Assembly: GCF_023278085.1 (NCBI RefSeq)
Contig: NZ_CP066265.1
Coordinates: 2,572,501-2,636,500 of the forward strand
Length of the DNA stretch: 64,000 nucleotides
Direction: 5' to 3'
Source of the DNA: Pseudomonas syringae
Lineage (GTDB): Bacteria; Pseudomonadota; Gammaproteobacteria; Pseudomonadales; Pseudomonadaceae
Below the pieces are notes generated by a model, which searched no databases, was not told the DNA's origin, and saw only the letters and a list, made by a program, of their open reading frames with translations. Every line of letters begins with the position of its first letter. Position 1 is the stretch's first letter. Position numbers and translations under genes: made by a program. Shown here piece after piece: positions 1 through 14,900 of the stretch.

Positions 1-1
1 G

Positions 2-3000
2 CACTACTGGCTGGAAAAATACCGCAATTTGCCGGAGCCACTGTTGGTCTCCCGTTATCACAATCGGCGGATGACGGATCCGGCGCCTGCACATGCCTGC
101 GTGCAGGCTTTCCCGGAAGCTCTGCATGTGCGTATGAAACAGTTTGCCGGACAGCAGGGTGCTTCGACATTCCACGTATTGCTGGCGGTGTTGCATGTCT
201 ACTTCACCCGCACCACGCAGCGTGAAGAATGGGTGGTCGGCCTGCCGTTGCTCAATCGCACCGGGGCGCGATTCAAGGCAACCCTGGGCCATTTCGTGCA
301 GGTCAGCGCGGTGCGCATGGCCTTTGCGCAAGGCGTGGATTTCGCGACGCTGGTCAGTGAAGTCCGTGACGCACTCAAGCGTGACTTCCGGCACCAGCGC
401 TTTGCGCTGAGCGAGCTGAATCGCACACTGGGCGTATCACGCGATGAGAGGGCGCAGCTGTTCGAGGTTTCGGTGTCCTACGAACAGGAAGGTCATGATT
501 ACCGCTACGGAGCGGCTCAGGCCCGGGCTGTAAAAGTCTCCAATGGTTACGAAGCCACGCCGCTGGCCATTCACATGCGCAGCAATCTGAACAGCGACGA
601 GGCCTCGCTGCACATGGTTCACCATCGCGCGTGGGTCAGTGACGCCGAGGCCGAGGCCATTGCCGCGCGTCTGCTGTCGATACTGGAGCAGGGCCTGGAA
701 AATCCCGCGTTGCAGGTCAAAGACTTTGATCTGCTGACACACGCCGAGCGACTTGACGTTCAGCAATGGAACGCCACGGCGATGGACGCTGGCAAAGAAC
801 AACTGATTCATCGGCGTATCGAGCAACAGGCGCGCTTGCGCCCGGACACGCTCGCCGCCGTGCATCAAGGGCAATCGCTGACGTATGCGCAGCTCAATCG
901 TCAGGCCAATGCGCTGGCGCTGCGCCTTATCGAGGCGGGCGTACGCCCGGACGACCGCGTCGCCGTGGTTTCCCGGCGCAGCCTGCAAACCTTGGTGGGG
1001 CTGCTGGCCACGCTCAAGGCCGGCGCAGCTTACGTGCCCATTGACCCGTCCCATCCCCGCGAGCGTCTGACCTATCTGCTGACGGACAGCGCCCCGGTTG
1101 CGGTGCTGACGCTCTCAGCGCTGGTCGAACGTCTGCCGTCATTGACGGTGCCGCTGATCGAACTGGATCACTGCCTTGACGCTTCGGGTAGCGACAGCAA
1201 CCCGCAGGTGGCGGGCCTGAGCAGTGCCAATCTGGTCTATGTGATTTACACCTCCGGTTCCACCGGCCAGCCGAAGGGCGTGATGGTCGAGCACCACATG
1301 CTGGCCAATCTGGTCGACTGGCACTGCGGTGCTTTCGAGCTTGAAGCAGGCGGACACACGTCGTGCCTCGCGGGTTTCGGTTTTGACGCCATGGCCTGGG
1401 AAGTCTGGCCGACACTGTGCACGGGCGCGACGCTGCACCTGGCGCCAGTTCAAGAGGGCGGCGAAGACATCGAAGCCCTGCTGCAATGGTGGCGTGCGCA
1501 ACCGCTGGACGTCAGCTTCCTGCCGACGCCGGTGGCCGAATACGCGTTCAGCCAGGCGGACGAACACCCGACCCTGCGAACCCTGTTGATCGGCGGCGAC
1601 CGACTTCGCCAGTTTGCCCATAACCGTCGCTATGCGGTGGTCAACAATTACGGACCCACCGAAACCACGGTGGTCGCCACCTCCGGTCAGGTGCTGGTCA
1701 ACGGCGCCCTGCACATTGGCCGGCCCATCGCCAATACCTGCGTATACGTGCTGGATGAGCACTTGCAACCCATGCCGGTGGGCATCAGCGGTGAACTGTA
1801 CATCGGTGGTTCGGGTGTCGCCCGTGGTTATCTGAACCAGCCACAACTGACCGACCAGCGCTTCATCGCCGACCCGTTCAGCGATCAGCCACAGGCGCGC
1901 ATGTACCGCAGCGGTGACCTGGTGCGCTGGAACGCCGACGGCACGCTGGATTATCTGGGCCGCAATGACGATCAGGTGAAGATTCGCGGCATGCGTATCG
2001 AACTGGGCGAAATCGAGGCCGCGCTGGCCCTTCAGGACGGGGTGCAGGACGCCGTGGTGCTGGTTCGTGATCTGCACCTGCTGGCCTGGTTCACCGAAAC
2101 CTCAGCGGTCGATACCGATGCCTTGCGCCATGCACTGCGCGCGATACTGCCGGGTTACATGGTGCCACGCGCCTTTACTCGTCTCGACTCACTGCCATTG
2201 ACCGGCCATGGCAAACTCGATCGCCGGGCGCTGCCAGACCCGGACCCTGCGTACCTGCTTGGTCACGCCTATGAAGCGCCAAAGGGTGACGCAGAAGTGG
2301 CCATGGCCGCCATCTGGGCAGATGTGCTCGGCGTTGAGCGGGTAGGGCGGCACGATAACTTCTTTGAGCTGGGCGGCCATTCGTTGCTGGCCGTCAACCT
2401 GGTCGAGCAACTGCGCAAGGCAGGCTTGAAAGCCGACGTCCATGCGCTGCTGGCCCAGCCGACCCTCGCTGCACTGGCCGCTTGCGAGGGTTTCCGCCAA
2501 GCGCTGCAAGTACCGGCCAATGCGGTGCCGGCAGGCGCTACGCGGATCATTCCGGAGATGCTGACGCTGGTAAGCCTCGATCAGCCGGAAATCGATCGCA
2601 TCGTCGCCAGCGTGCCGGGCGGTGCGGCCAATGTGCAGGAAATCTATCCGCTGGCACCGCTGCAGGAAGGCATTCTCTATCACCACCTGACCGCCGAGCA
2701 GGGCGATCCGTACCTGCTGCAATGGCGTCTGGCGTTCGACAGCCCGGAGCGCCTGCACGCCTGGGCCAGCGCGCTGCAAAAGGTCATCGACCGCCACGAC
2801 ATTCTGCGCACCTCGATTGTCTGGGAGGGCCTGGAAAACCCGCTGCAAGTGGTCTGGCGACAGGCCGAACTGGCGGTGCAAGCGATCAGCATAGAACCCG
2901 CCGCGACCGACATGACGACCATCGAGCGTCTGCAACAACGATTCGACGCCCGCCACCATCGCCTTGATCTGGCTCAGGCACCGTTGATGCGTCTGGTGCA

Positions 3001-6000
3001 CGCCGATGACCCGTCCAGCGGTGAGGTGACTGCGATTCTGCTGTTCCATCATCTGGTGCTGGACAACACCGCCATGGAACTGGTCAGCCGCGAAATGCAG
3101 GCGTTGCTGTCCGATCAGCCTGACGCCCTGACGACGCCAGTGCCATATCGCAACTATGTTGCGCAGGTACGCCTGAGCAATGACAACGCTGCCCACGAGG
3201 CTTTTTTCAGCGAAATGCTCGGCGATGTCGACGAACCGACCTTGCCGTTCGGTGTGCAGGATGTGCGTGACGATGGTAGCGCGATCGACGAGGATCGCCG
3301 CACGCTCGATAACGCGCTGGCCTCACGTCTGCGTGAGCAGGCCCGGCAACTGGGCGCAAGCGCAGCCAGCCTGATGCATGTCGCCTGGGCGCGGGTGCTG
3401 GGTGTGCTGGCCAACCGCAGTGACGTCGTGTTCGGCACTGTGCTGCTGGGACGCATGAGCGGCGAAGGCGCTGAGCGCACGCTCGGTGTCTTCATCAATA
3501 CCTTGCCTCTGCGGGTCGATACCGCAGATGACGCCCGTGCAGCGGTAAAGTCGACTCATGCGCGGCTGACCGCGCTGATTGCCCATGAACACGCATCGCT
3601 GGTACTCGCCCAGGGCTGCAGCGCGGTGGCGGCAGGTTCGCCGCTGTTCAGCGCATTGCTCAACTACCGCCACAGCGCTGATGTGCGACCGCATGACGGT
3701 GAAGGTCCCTGGCAGGGCGTTCGTATGCTCGGCGGCGATGTACGCAGCAATTACCCGCTGACGCTCAGCGTCGATGACATGGGCGAAAGCTTCGATCTGC
3801 ATGTACTGGCCGTGCAAGGCATGGGCGCAGAGCGTATCGCTGGCTGGATGATCAACGCGCTCCGGCATCTGGTCGAGACGCTGGAGCAGGCACAGCCGCT
3901 CACGCTGCACAGTGTTTCAATCCTCGACGCTGAAGAGCGCAGCCAGTTGCTGGTCGATTTCAACGCCAGTGAACAGACTTTTGCGCACACCCTGACCGTG
4001 CATGCACTGATCGAAGCGCAGGCGGCGAATAGCCCGCAAAACCCTGCGGTCATTCAGGGTGAGCAGGTGCTGAGTTACGCGGAACTCAATCAGCAGGCCA
4101 ATCGTCTGGCTCATCATCTGATGGGGCTCGGCGTGACGCCTGATGAGCGAGTCGCTCTGTGCCTGCATCGTGGTCCGCAGCGGCTGATTGCCATGCTCGC
4201 GGTACTCAAGGCCGGTGCTGCCTATGTGCCGGTAGATCCGGCTTACCCTGCAGAGCGCATCGCTTATCTGTTGCAGGACAGCGCGCCCCGCGTGGTGCTC
4301 ACCGAGACCGCCACATTGGAACTGGTTGGTGATACCCGCCAGTTGAATATCCAGCAGGCCGACTGGCACCTGCACGCCGAGGCCAACCCTTATGTACCGG
4401 GCCTCGACGAGCATGATCTGGCCTACGTCATCTACACCTCCGGCTCGACCGGCCAGCCGAAGGGCGTAATGGTCGAACACTGCACGCTGGCCAATCTGGT
4501 TCACTGGCACTGTAAGGCATTCGATCTGCACGCGGGCAGTCACACCGCCAGCGTGGCGGGTTTCGGCTTCGACGCGATGGCCTGGGAAGTCTGGCCAGCG
4601 CTGTGTGCCGGTGCGGTGCTGCATCTGCCACCTGCCGACATCGGCAACGAAAATGTCGACGAACTGCTTGACTGGTGGCTGGAACAACCGCTTCAGGTCA
4701 GCTTCCTGCCAACGCCGGTGGCCGAACAGGCCTTGCGCCGGCCGCGCCAGCACCCGACGCTGCGCACACTGCTGATCGGCGGCGACCGCTTGCGCCAGTT
4801 CGATACCGACCCGGGCTTTGCCGTTATCAATAACTATGGCCCGACCGAAACCACCGTGGTCGCCACCTCGGGAGCGGTCCTGCCCGGCGGTGCTCTGGAC
4901 ATCGGTCGACCCGTCGCCAATACCCGTGTGTATGTGCTCGATGAACAGCTGCATCCTGTGCCGGTGGGTGTCATCGGCGAGCTGTATATCGGTGGCGAAG
5001 GCGTGGCTCGCGGCTACCTGAATCGGCCGCAGATGACCGAACAACGTTTTGTCGCCGATCCGTTCAGCGAAAAGGCGCAGGCGCGCATGTACCGCAGCGG
5101 CGACCTGGTGCGCTGGAATGCCGACGGCACGCTGGACTATCTGGGCCGCAACGACGACCAGGTGAAGATTCGCGGCATGCGCATCGAACTGGGCGAAATC
5201 GAAGCGGCGCTGGCCGGTCAGGCCGAAGTCAACGACGCGGTGGTGCTGGTGCGCGGTGAGCGCTTGCTGGCGTGGTACACCGAAAACACCGCTGTCGAGC
5301 CTGAAGCGCTGCGCCAGGCACTCCGCGAGCGGCTGCCGGCCTACATGGTGCCGCTGGCATTTACGCGGCTGGATGCGTTACCGCTGACCAGTCACGGCAA
5401 GCTTGATCGCCGCGCCTTGCCAGACCCTGACCTGCAGGAACTGACCGCGCAGGCCTATGAAACGCCACAGGGCGACGTCGAAATCCTTATGGCTGAGCTT
5501 TGGGCGCAGGTGCTGGGCCTGGAAAAAGTCGGCCGTCATGACAACTTCTTTGAACTGGGCGGTCATTCGCTGCTGGCGGTCAGCCTCGTCGAGCGTCTGC
5601 GCACTGCCGGTCTGAGTGTCGACGTGCGGGTGCTGCTGGGTCAGCCCACCGTCGCAGCACTGGCGGCATCGGTGGGCAGCGGTCGCGAGATCGTCGCACC
5701 GCTGAACCGTGTTCCGAGCGGCTGCACATACATCACCCCTGAGCTGTTGAGCCTGACGCAGCTCGATCAGCCGACCATCGACCGGATTGTCGCCAGCGTG
5801 CCGGGCGGCGCGGCCAATGTGCAGGAAATCTATCCGCTGGCACCGCTCCAGGAGGGCATTCTCTATCACCACCTGACCGCTGAGCAGGGCGACCCGTATC
5901 TGCTGCAATTGCGCCTCAACGTTGACAGCCTGGAGCGCCTGAGTGCAGTGGCCGATGCCCTGCGCAAAGTCATTGCACGGCATGACAGCTTGCGTACTGC

Positions 6001-8905
6001 CGTGGTCTGGGAAGGTCTTGAAACACCGCAGCAGGTCGTATTGCGCAAGGCCGATCTGGTGGTCGAGCGCGTGCCCCTTGCGCAGATCGACGCCGAAGCA
6101 GGCTCGGCACGCATGGAGTTGAGTCGCGCACCACTGATCCGTCTGGTCTACAGCCCGGACGGAGTAGGACAGGGGCTGGCGGCGACGCTGCTGTTCCACC
6201 ATATCGTGGTGGACGCTACGTCGCTGCAAGTGATGCGCGAGGAAATGCTCGCCCACCTGCGCGGCGAACCCGGCCCTGTGCAGCCTGCCGTGCCTTACCG
6301 CAACTATGTGGCGCAGGCACGTCTGGGGGTCAGCGAAGCAGAGCACGAAGCGTATTTCCGTGAACAACTGGGGGATATCGATGAACCGACCCTGCCGTTC
6401 GGCCTGCTCGATGTGCAGGGGGATGGCCGCTCGATAGAGGAAGCGCAACAGCTGTTGCCCGACGACGTGTTACGGCGTTTGCGCAGCCAGGCCCGGCAAC
6501 TGGGTGTCAGCGTCGCCAGCCTGCTGCACGTGGCCTGGGGCCGAGTACTGGCGGCCGCGACCGGCCATGAACGCGTGGTGTTCGGCACGGTTTTGCTGGG
6601 CCGCTTGCAAGGCGGAGCCGGTGCTGACCGTGGCATGGGGATGTTCATCAATACCCTGCCGTTGCGCATCGATCTGCAGGAGGTCGGCGTGCGCGATGCC
6701 GCGCGCGCCACTCACGCCCGTCTGGCCGCGCTGCTGGGGCACGAACACGCCTCGCTGGCTCAGGCTCAGCGCTGGAGCGGGGTGGCCGCGCCACTGCCGT
6801 TGTTCAGCGCGATTCTCAACTACCGGCATGCTGCCGGTCAGGCGCGACAGGATGCACAGCAGGGCGCGTGGCACGGGCTGGAAATTCTCGCCAGCGAGAA
6901 GCACACCAACTATCCCTTGAGCCTCAACGTTGATGATCTGGGCGACAGACTGCGCCTCAGCGTTACGGTGCCGCCGCAGATGGGCGCGCAGCGTATCTGT
7001 GGCTATGTGCAACAGACACTGACCGCGCTGGTCGACGCACTGGAGTCCCGCCCCGATCTGCCGCTGCAACGCCTGCCGGTGCTGGACGCCGACGAGCGCC
7101 AGCGTCTGTTGGTCGAATTCAATGCCACTACGGTTCATCACGATCTGCAGCAAACCCTGCAAGGGCTGTTCGAAGCGCAGGTTTGCCGCACGCCGCAGGC
7201 GGTTGCGCTGCGTGCCGGGCGCTCGCAGTTGAGCTATCGACAGCTCAACGAGCAGGCTAACGGCCTGGCTCACCACCTGATCAGTCTGGGCGTAAAACCC
7301 GACGACCGCGTGGCAATCTGTGTCGAGCGCGGCGTGTCGATGGTGGTTGGCCTGCTGGCCATCCTCAAAGCCGGCGGGGCCTATGTGCCGCTTGATCCGA
7401 GCTACCCGCGCGAACGTCTCCAGTACATGCTCAACGACAGCGCTCCGGTCGCGTTGCTGATGCACGCCGCCACGCGCGCCCTGATCGATGATCAGCGTAC
7501 CGCCCGGATCGATCTGGACACCCCTGGCTGGGACCCGCAGCGCATCGAAAACCCGCGTATTCAGGGCCTCACGCCGAACCATCTTGCGTACGTGATCTAC
7601 ACCTCGGGCTCCACCGGAACGCCCAAAGGCGTGATGGTCGAGCATCGCGGCGTGAGCAACCTTGTGCAGTGGAGTTCACTGCTGTGCCCACCGAACGCCG
7701 CTACTGCGCTGCTGCAAAAAACGCCGATCAGCTTCGACGCCTCGGTCTGGGAGATTTTCTGGCCGCTGAGCAGCGGCATTCCACTGGTGCTGGCGCGTCC
7801 TGACGGTCAGCGCGATCCGGCCTATCTGGCGCAGGTGATCCAGGAGCGCCAGATCAGCGTGGTGCAGTTCGTGCCGGCGCTGTTGCAGCAATTCATCGAG
7901 CTGCCGCACAGCTATCAATGCGCCAGCCTGACCGACATTGTCTGCGGCGGTGGCGAGTTGACTGCCGCACTCGCCGCAAAAGTCCGCCAGCGTTTGCCGC
8001 AGGTGCGCCTGCATAACGTCTATGGCCCGACCGAAACCACAGTAGATTGCAGCGTCTGGACGCTGGAGCCCGAGCAGCCGGTGCCGCAAGGCCCGTTACC
8101 CATCGGTCGGCCGATCAGCAACACGCGTCTGTATGTGCTGGATGCCTATGACCAACCGGTACCGCAGGGCGTGATCGGTCAGTTGCACATCGGCGGCAGC
8201 GGCGTGACGCGTGGCTACCTGAACCTGCCGCAGGCAGATGCCGAACGCTTCATCGCCAACCCATTCGTGACGGGCGACCGCCTGTACCGCAGTGGCGATC
8301 TGGTGCGCCAGCGCGAGGACGGCAGCCTCGAATTCCTCGGTCGCAATGACGATCAGGTGAAAATTCACGGTCTGCGCATCGAACCGGGCGATATCGAGTC
8401 CTGCCTGGTTGCTCACCCGGCGATTCAACAGGCAGTGGTGCTGGTCCGCGATGAAGCACCGGGCGGTCAGCGACTGGTGGCCTGGTACACCGGCACGCGA
8501 CTGTCGGTCGAAACACTGCGCGATGCAGTGCGTGCGCAATTGCCCGATTACATGGTGCCCGCCGTGTTTGTGCATCTGGACGCCATGCCACTGAGCCCCA
8601 ACGGCAAGCTTGATCGCAAGGCCTTGCCTGCGCCGGGCACCGACGCCCTCGCGACGCGGCCTTACGAAGCGCCGGAAGGCGAGACCGAAACCCTGCTGGC
8701 AAGACTCTGGAGCGACCTGCTCGGGGTCGAGCAGGTTGGCCGGCATGACAACTTTTTCGAACTGGGCGGCCATTCGCTGCTGGCGGTAAGCCTGACGGCG
8801 CGCCTGCGCCAGGAAGGTATCGAGGCCGATGTCCGGGCGCTCTTCGAACACCCCACGCTGGCAGGCTACGCAGCTATCACAGAGAACATGGAGATTACCC
8901 TGTGA
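2..8905 (+). CDS. syfA: Syringafactin-type lipopeptide NRPS, modules 1-3 (5' partial)
   Basis: First synthetase of a linear lipo-octapeptide surfactant. The frame is open to the left edge, so the start lies outside the window. Order by nucleotide: C-terminal part of a condensation domain, probably the fatty-acyl starter type (to ~770); A1 (~800-2240); carrier T1 (Ser codon 2381); C2 (~2625-3930, HHLVLDN); A2 (~3980-5430); T2 (Ser 5567); C3 (~5805-7110, HHIVVDA); A3 (~7150-8640); T3 (Ser 8774). By hand alignment to GrsA the specificity positions read D-A-W-F-L-G-N-V-V in A1 and A2 (leucine) and D-A-W-Q-V-G-V-V-D in A3 (glutamine). C2 and C3 begin with the [14 protein letters not shown] pattern of dual epimerisation/condensation domains, implying D-Leu1 and D-Leu2. 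The protein ends directly after T3 with an acidic-hydrophobic tail (ENMEITL) and has no thioesterase. Its stop overlaps the syfB start. The Leu-Leu-Gln order matches SyfA; the name is inferred from this and from context. Confidence 0.93.
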   Translation, partial: HYWLEKYRNLPEPLLVSRYHNRRMTDPAPAHACVQAFPEALHVRMKQFAGQQGASTFHVLLAVLHVYFTRTTQREEWVVGLPLLNRTGARFKATLGHFVQVSAVRMAFAQGVDFATLVSEVRDALKRDFRHQRFALSELNRTLGVSRDERAQLFEVSVSYEQEGHDYRYGAAQARAVKVSNGYEATPLAIHMRSNLNSDEASLHMVHHRAWVSDAEAEAIAARLLSILEQGLENPALQVKDFDLLTHAERLDVQQWNATAMDAGKEQLIHRRIEQQARLRPDTLAAVHQGQSLTYAQLNRQANALALRLIEAGVRPDDRVAVVSRRSLQTLVGLLATLKAGAAYVPIDPSHPRERLTYLLTDSAPVAVLTLSALVERLPSLTVPLIELDHCLDASGSDSNPQVAGLSSANLVYVIYTSGSTGQPKGVMVEHHMLANLVDWHCGAFELEAGGHTSCLAGFGFDAMAWEVWPTLCTGATLHLAPVQEGGEDIEALLQWWRAQPLDVSFLPTPVAEYAFSQADEHPTLRTLLIGGDRLRQFAHNRRYAVVNNYGPTETTVVATSGQVLVNGALHIGRPIANTCVYVLDEHLQPMPVGISGELYIGGSGVARGYLNQPQLTDQRFIADPFSDQPQARMYRSGDLVRWNADGTLDYLGRNDDQVKIRGMRIELGEIEAALALQDGVQDAVVLVRDLHLLAWFTETSAVDTDALRHALRAILPGYMVPRAFTRLDSLPLTGHGKLDRRALPDPDPAYLLGHAYEAPKGDAEVAMAAIWADVLGVERVGRHDNFFELGGHSLLAVNLVEQLRKAGLKADVHALLAQPTLAALAACEGFRQALQVPANAVPAGATRIIPEMLTLVSLDQPEIDRIVASVPGGAANVQEIYPLAPLQEGILYHHLTAEQGDPYLLQWRLAFDSPERLHAWASALQKVIDRHDILRTSIVWEGLENPLQVVWRQAELAVQAISIEPAATDMTTIERLQQRFDARHHRLDLAQAPLMRLVHADDPSSGEVTAILLFHHLVLDNTAMELVSREMQALLSDQPDALTTPVPYRNYVAQVRLSNDNAAHEAFFSEMLGDVDEPTLPFGVQDVRDDGSAIDEDRRTLDNALASRLREQARQLGASAASLMHVAWARVLGVLANRSDVVFGTVLLGRMSGEGAERTLGVFINTLPLRVDTADDARAAVKSTHARLTALIAHEHASLVLAQGCSAVAAGSPLFSALLNYRHSADVRPHDGEGPWQGVRMLGGDVRSNYPLTLSVDDMGESFDLHVLAVQGMGAERIAGWMINALRHLVETLEQAQPLTLHSVSILDAEERSQLLVDFNASEQTFAHTLTVHALIEAQAANSPQNPAVIQGEQVLSYAELNQQANRLAHHLMGLGVTPDERVALCLHRGPQRLIAMLAVLKAGAAYVPVDPAYPAERIAYLLQDSAPRVVLTETATLELVGDTRQLNIQQADWHLHAEANPYVPGLDEHDLAYVIYTSGSTGQPKGVMVEHCTLANLVHWHCKAFDLHAGSHTASVAGFGFDAMAWEVWPALCAGAVLHLPPADIGNENVDELLDWWLEQPLQVSFLPTPVAEQALRRPRQHPTLRTLLIGGDRLRQFDTDPGFAVINNYGPTETTVVATSGAVLPGGALDIGRPVANTRVYVLDEQLHPVPVGVIGELYIGGEGVARGYLNRPQMTEQRFVADPFSEKAQARMYRSGDLVRWNADGTLDYLGRNDDQVKIRGMRIELGEIEAALAGQAEVNDAVVLVRGERLLAWYTENTAVEPEALRQALRERLPAYMVPLAFTRLDALPLTSHGKLDRRALPDPDLQELTAQAYETPQGDVEILMAELWAQVLGLEKVGRHDNFFELGGHSLLAVSLVERLRTAGLSVDVRVLLGQPTVAALAASVGSGREIVAPLNRVPSGCTYITPELLSLTQLDQPTIDRIVASVPGGAANVQEIYPLAPLQEGILYHHLTAEQGDPYLLQLRLNVDSLERLSAVADALRKVIARHDSLRTAVVWEGLETPQQVVLRKADLVVERVPLAQIDAEAGSARMELSRAPLIRLVYSPDGVGQGLAATLLFHHIVVDATSLQVMREEMLAHLRGEPGPVQPAVPYRNYVAQARLGVSEAEHEAYFREQLGDIDEPTLPFGLLDVQGDGRSIEEAQQLLPDDVLRRLRSQARQLGVSVASLLHVAWGRVLAAATGHERVVFGTVLLGRLQGGAGADRGMGMFINTLPLRIDLQEVGVRDAARATHARLAALLGHEHASLAQAQRWSGVAAPLPLFSAILNYRHAAGQARQDAQQGAWHGLEILASEKHTNYPLSLNVDDLGDRLRLSVTVPPQMGAQRICGYVQQTLTALVDALESRPDLPLQRLPVLDADERQRLLVEFNATTVHHDLQQTLQGLFEAQVCRTPQAVALRAGRSQLSYRQLNEQANGLAHHLISLGVKPDDRVAICVERGVSMVVGLLAILKAGGAYVPLDPSYPRERLQYMLNDSAPVALLMHAATRALIDDQRTARIDLDTPGWDPQRIENPRIQGLTPNHLAYVIYTSGSTGTPKGVMVEHRGVSNLVQWSSLLCPPNAATALLQKTPISFDASVWEIFWPLSSGIPLVLARPDGQRDPAYLAQVIQERQISVVQFVPALLQQFIELPHSYQCASLTDIVCGGGELTAALAAKVRQRLPQVRLHNVYGPTETTVDCSVWTLEPEQPVPQGPLPIGRPISNTRLYVLDAYDQPVPQGVIGQLHIGGSGVTRGYLNLPQADAERFIANPFVTGDRLYRSGDLVRQREDGSLEFLGRNDDQVKIHGLRIEPGDIESCLVAHPAIQQAVVLVRDEAPGGQRLVAWYTGTRLSVETLRDAVRAQLPDYMVPAVFVHLDAMPLSPNGKLDRKALPAPGTDALATRPYEAPEGETETLLARLWSDLLGVEQVGRHDNFFELGGHSLLAVSLTARLRQEGIEADVRALFEHPTLAGYAAITENMEITL

Positions 8906-11900
8906 GCATCAACGAACTCTTGGCAACACTGAAAGCCCACGAGATCCACTTGACGGTCAAGGACGGACAACTGGTGGTGCAGGGCAACCGTCGTGCGCTG
9001 ACCGACAACGGCCTGCTGGATCACCTGCGCGAGCATAAACCTGCGTTGATCGAGCTGATCGGGCAGGGTCAATACCTGACCGGCAAGCGCGCGGCGCTGG
9101 TGTTGCCAGCCAACGGCATCGCACCGAGCTGCACCCGTATCACGCCCGAGATGCTGACGCTGGTGCAACTGGATCAAGACGCGATTGACCGTCTGGTCTA
9201 CTCGATCCCTGGCGGTGCCGCCAACGTGCAGGACATCTACCCGCTGGCGCCATTGCAGCAAGGTATTTTGTACCACCACGTTACCGCGACCCAGGGCGAC
9301 CCGTATGTGATGCACGTACAGTTCGCTTTCGCTGATCGCGAGCGTCTGCTGGCCTTCGCCGAGGGCATGCAAACGGTCATTACCCGGCATGACATTCTGC
9401 GCACTTCGGTGCATTGGGAGGGGCTTGAAACCCCGGTGCAGGTGGTCTGGCGTCAGGCGCAACTGCAAGTCGATACCTTGCCGAGCGCTGCAGGCATCAC
9501 CCTGAATCTTGGTCAGGCGCCGTTGATGCGGCTGATCTGCATCGAGTCGTCGAGCAATGAGCGGGTACAGGCCACGCTGCTGTTTCATCACATTGCCATG
9601 GACCACAGCGCGCTCGAAGTGGTGCGCCAGGAAATACAGGCTTGCCTGTCAGGCCATGCCGAATCGCTCGGCGTACCGGTGCCGTTTCGCAATTACGTGG
9701 GGCAGGCGCTGCTGGGCGTCAGCGAGGAGGAGCACGAAGGCTTTTTCCGCGACATGCTTGGCGACCTCGACGAACCGACGCTGGCCTACGATCTGCAAGA
9801 CCTGAGCGGCGATGGCGACCGCGTCGAAGAACACAGCCTGACCCTGGATCTGGCACTGTGCCAAGGCTTGCGCGCCCAGGCACGCGCCCTTAGCGTGAGT
9901 GTCGCCAGCCTGTTTCATCTGGGCTGGGCGCGTGTGCTGGCAGGCCTGACCGGCCGCCAGCGCGTGGTGTTCGGCACGGTGCTGATGGGCCGTTTGCTGG
10001 GCGCCGAGGCGACCGAGCGCGCCTTGGGTATCTTCATCAACACCTTGCCATTGCGCATCAATCTGGACGATCAGGACGTGCGCGCTGCGGTGCGGGCGAC
10101 GCATGTACGCCTGACCACCCTGATGCGCCATGAACACGCGCCACTGGCGCTGGCCCAGCGCTGCAGCGGCGTTACCGCACCGACGCCGTTGTTCAACGCA
10201 CTGCTCAATTATCGTCACAGCTCGCCGAGCCATGCCTCTGGCGAAACCTGGCAAGGCATCGAGGTGCTGCACGCCGAGGAACGCAGCAACTACCCGCTGG
10301 TGGTGAGCGTCGACGATCTGGGCGAAGCGTTCGGCTTGACGGCGCAAACCAGCCCCGGCATCGATCCGCAACGCATCTGCGGCTACCTGCAACGGACGAT
10401 GCAAGCGTTGCTCGACGCCCTGGAGCAGGCACCGCAGACCCCGGTCGATCAACTCGGCATCGTGCCCGCCAGCGAGCGCGCGCAATTGCTGGGTGATTTC
10501 AATAATCAGCGTGCCGAGTATCAGCGTGAACTGACGATCCATCAGCGCATCGAGCAACAGGCCGCGCAGCGCCCCGACGCCATCGCCGCGCAAGTGGGCG
10601 AGCAACGCCTGAGCTATGGCGAGCTGAATCAGCGCGCCAACAGTCTGGCGCATTATCTGATCAGCCTGGGCGTGCGCATCGATGATCGCGTGGCGGTGGT
10701 GGCGCGCCGAGGCCTGGAAACACTGGTCGGCCTGCTGGCGGTATTGAAAGCCGGAGCAGGCTACGTGCCGGTCGACCCGGCACACCCGGACGAGCGCATT
10801 GCCTATCTGCTCGCCGACAGCGCGCCGGTTGCCATATTGACCCAAGCGTCGTTGCTGGAACGTCTTCAGGGCCTGTCTGCGGGGGAGACAACAGCCCCGT
10901 TGATCGATCTTGAACACGCGCACTGGCCAGAACAGCAGAGCAATCCGCAAGTCGACGGGCTGAACTCGTCGCATCTGGTTTACGTCATCTACACCTCCGG
11001 CTCCACCGGCCAGCCCAAAGGCGTGATGGTCGAACACCGGACACTGAACAATCTGGTGGACTGGCACTGTCGGGCATTCGATCTGCACGCTGGCAGCCAC
11101 ACCGCCAGTGTGGCGGGCTTCGGTTTCGATGCTATGGCCTGGGAAGTCTGGCCCGCCCTGTGCGCTGGCGCGACCCTGCACCTGCCACCTGCTGAAATCG
11201 GCAATGAACAGCTTGATGCGCTGCTCGACTGGTGGCTGGCGCAGCCGCTGCACGTGGCTTTTCTGCCAACACCGGTCGCTGAATATGCGTTCAGCCGCGA
11301 CCTGCGTCACCCGACCCTGCGCACGCTGCTGATCGGCGGCGACCGTCTGCGTCAGTTCCACCGTGATCCTGGCTTTGCCGTGATCAACAACTACGGGCCG
11401 ACCGAGACCACCGTAGTGGCGACCTCGGGCCCCTTGTTGCCCAACGGCAGCCTCGACATCGGCAAGCCGATTGCCAATACCGCCGTGTACCTGCTCGACG
11501 ACCAGCAGCGTCTGGTCCCGTTCGGCATTGCCGGTGAGCTGTACATCGGCGGCGACGGCGTGGCACGCGGTTATCTGAACCAGCCGCAACTGAGCGCCGA
11601 ACGCTTTCTGCACGATCCGTTTGCCGATCAGCCACAGGCACGCATGTACCGCACCGGTGATCTGGCACGCTGGAACGTGGATGGCACCCTGGAATACCTG
11701 GGCCGTAACGACGATCAGGTGAAAATCCGCGGCGTGCGCATCGAACTGGGTGAAATCGAAAGCCAGTTCAGCCAATTGCCAGGCATCGAAGAAGCGCTGG
11801 TGCTGGCCCGCGAAGATCAGCCGGGACAGCCGCGACTGGTGGGTTACTTCACCGAGCGCGCCGACGCGCCGCCTTGCACCGTGGACCAACTGCGTAGCGC

Positions 11901-14900
11901 ACTGCTGGCCCGCCTGCCAGCCTATATGGTGCCCAGCGCACTGGTGCGTCTGGACGCCTGGCCGCTGACGGCCAACGGCAAGGTTGACCGCCGCGCTTTG
12001 CCCGTACCCGACCGCGACGCGCTGTCGACGGGCGAATACCAGGCGCCGCAAGGTGAGCTGGAAACAGCACTTGCCAGCCTCTGGAGCGAATTGCTGCAGG
12101 TCGAGCGAGTGGGGCGCGACGACCGCTTCTTCGAGCTGGGCGGCCATTCTCTGCTGGCGATGCGCATGGTCTCTCAAGTGCGCCAGCGTCTGTCACTGGA
12201 GCTGGCGCTGGGCGAACTGTTCGCCGACAGCTCGCTGAGCGCCGTGGCGCGTTGCCTGGCCGCTGCCGGTCGCAGTCAGTTACCTGCCATTGACGTGCAG
12301 CCCCGCAGCGGGCCGGTGCCACTGTCTTCTGCGCAGCAGCGGATCTGGTTCATGGCGCAGATGGAAGATGCCAACAGCGCTTACAACATTTCGTTGGGCC
12401 TTAAACTGAGCGGTCCGCTGGACAGCCGAGCCCTGAAGCGTGCGCTGGAACGCATTGTGGCCCGCCACGACAGCCTGCGCAGCCGCTTCAGCCAGGAAGA
12501 CGATAACGCCTGGGTGCAGGCGGCGTCCGTCAGCGAAATACCGGACATCCGCTGGCAGGATTTGCGCGGTCAGGACGCAGATGCCTTACGCGCGGTAGTC
12601 AAGGAAGAAGCCGCGCAGCCCTTCGATCTGCGCCACGACCTGCCGATTCGCGGTCGTTTGCTGTGCCTGGCCGAAGACCATCACGTATTGCTGCTGACCG
12701 TGCACCATATTGTTGCCGACGGTTGGTCGCTGGGTGTGCTGACCCGCGAACTGACCGCGCTGTATCAGGCGTTCAGTCAGGGGCTGGACGATCCGTTGCC
12801 CGCGCTGGCGCTGCAGTATGGCGATTACGCCGTGTGGCAACGTCACTGGCTGGACGCCGAACGGCTGAGCCATCAGGCCGATTACTGGCAGCAGGCGCTG
12901 GCAGGTGCACCGGTCTTGCTGACGTTGCCTACCGACCGTCCACGTCCTGCGCATCAGGACTACACCGGCGCCAGCGTCGCGCTGAATCTGGATGCGCGTC
13001 TGAGCGCCGACCTCAGGACCTTCTGCCAGGCGCAGTCGGTAACACCGTTCATGCTGTTCATGGGCGCCTGGGCGGTATTGCTGGCGCGGTTGTCCGGCCA
13101 GGAAGAGGTCGTCGTCGGCATGCCGGTTGCCAACCGCCGCCGTGCCGAAATCGAAGGCTTGATCGGTCTGTTCGTCAATACCCTGGCCGTGCGTATCGAT
13201 ACGTCGGACGAACCGGATGCCGTGACGCTGCTGGCCCGCATCAAGGCCCGCGTAGTGGAAGCGCAGGACCATCAGGACCTGCCTTTCGAACAAGTGGTGG
13301 AACGCCTGCGACCGCCCCGCAGCCTGGCGCATAGCCCGTTATTCCAGGCATCACTGACCTGGGATGGCAGCCAGGGGCTGGATTTGCAACTGGGGGATCT
13401 GCTGCTGGAGCCGCTGGAGGAGCAGGCCGCGTTCGCAAAATTCGACCTGGCGCTGAGCGTCGGCGACAGCGCTGATCATTTCCGCTGCATCGTGGAATAC
13501 GCCACCGCGCTGTTTGACCGGGGCACCGTCGAACGCTATCTGGGTTATCTGGAGGCGCTACTGCGTGGCATGGTCGCCGACAGCCAGACGCGGGTGAACC
13601 ACATTCCGCTCTTGTCGCAAGCCGAGCGTCGGCAGTTGACCGAAGGTTTCAATGCACCCGACATGGTTTATCCGCAAGGGCAGACCCTGCACGGCCAGTT
13701 TGAAGCGCAAGTGCAGCGCACGCCGGACGCGATTGCCGTGAGCTTTGAAGATGTATCGTGGAGCTACGCGACGCTCAACGCCCAGGCCAACAGGATCGCG
13801 CATCGCCTGATCGGCCTGGGCATCGGTGTGGATGATCGTGTCGCCATCTGCACACATCGCGGCGTGCAGATGATCGCGGGCCTGCTGGGAATTCTCAAGG
13901 CCGGTGCCGCTTATGTGCCACTGGACCCGGCTTATCCTCCGGAGCGCATTGCCTACACCCTCGACGACAGCGCGCCGGTGGCGTTATTGAGCCAGCGCTC
14001 AGTACAGGATGCCTTGCCGGTCTCGGAAGTACCGGTGATCAGTCTCGACGATGCCGATTTGCAGGACCAGTCCGACTGTAATCCGCAGGTGTCGGTAAAG
14101 CCGACGAGCCTGGCGTATGTGATCTACACCTCCGGCTCCACCGGTAAGCCCAAGGGGGTGATGATCGAACACCGCAACGTTGCGCGGCTGTTCTCCGCCA
14201 CCGAAGACTGGTTCGGCTTCAACGAACAGGATGTCTGGTCGTTGTTCCATTCGTTCGCCTTCGACTTCTCGGTCTGGGAAATCTGGGGCGCGTTGCTGCA
14301 CGGCGGACGTCTGTTGATCGTGCCGCAACTGGTCAGCCGCTCTCCCGAAGACTTCTACGCGCTGCTGTGCAGCGCCGGAGTCACGGTGCTCAATCAGACG
14401 CCGAGTGCGTTCCGCCAACTGATTGCTGCGCAGGGTGAAAACCCGCAGGCGCATTCGCTGCGCCAGGTGATTTTCGGCGGTGAAGCGTTGGAAACCGCGA
14501 TGCTCAAGCCGTGGTATGCCCGCAACGTGAATGCCGGCACGCAACTGGTGAACATGTATGGCATCACCGAAACCACCGTGCATGTGACCTATTACCCGGT
14601 GCAGCCTGAAGACGCCCGGCGTGTCGGCGCCAGCCCGATCGGCAAGCGCATTCCCGATTTGCAGCTGTATGTCCTCGATACTCGCGGCGAGCCGGTGCCG
14701 ATGGGCGTAGTTGGCGAGCTGTATGTCGGCGGTGCCGGTGTGGCGCGCGGCTACCTGAACCGTGAAGCGCTGACGGCCGAACGTTTCCTCGACAACCCGT
14801 TCAGCCAGGCAGCAGATGCGCGTATTTACCGTACCGGTGACCTGGCTCGCTGGATGGCCGATGGCAGCCTGGAATACCTGGGCCGTAACGATGAACAAGT

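Noticed and set aside
9649..12177. 842-codon open frame on the minus strand, and many similar long antisense frames under syfA and syfB
   Set aside because: They lie opposite strongly supported NRPS domains, share no motif and arise from GC-rich codon bias.
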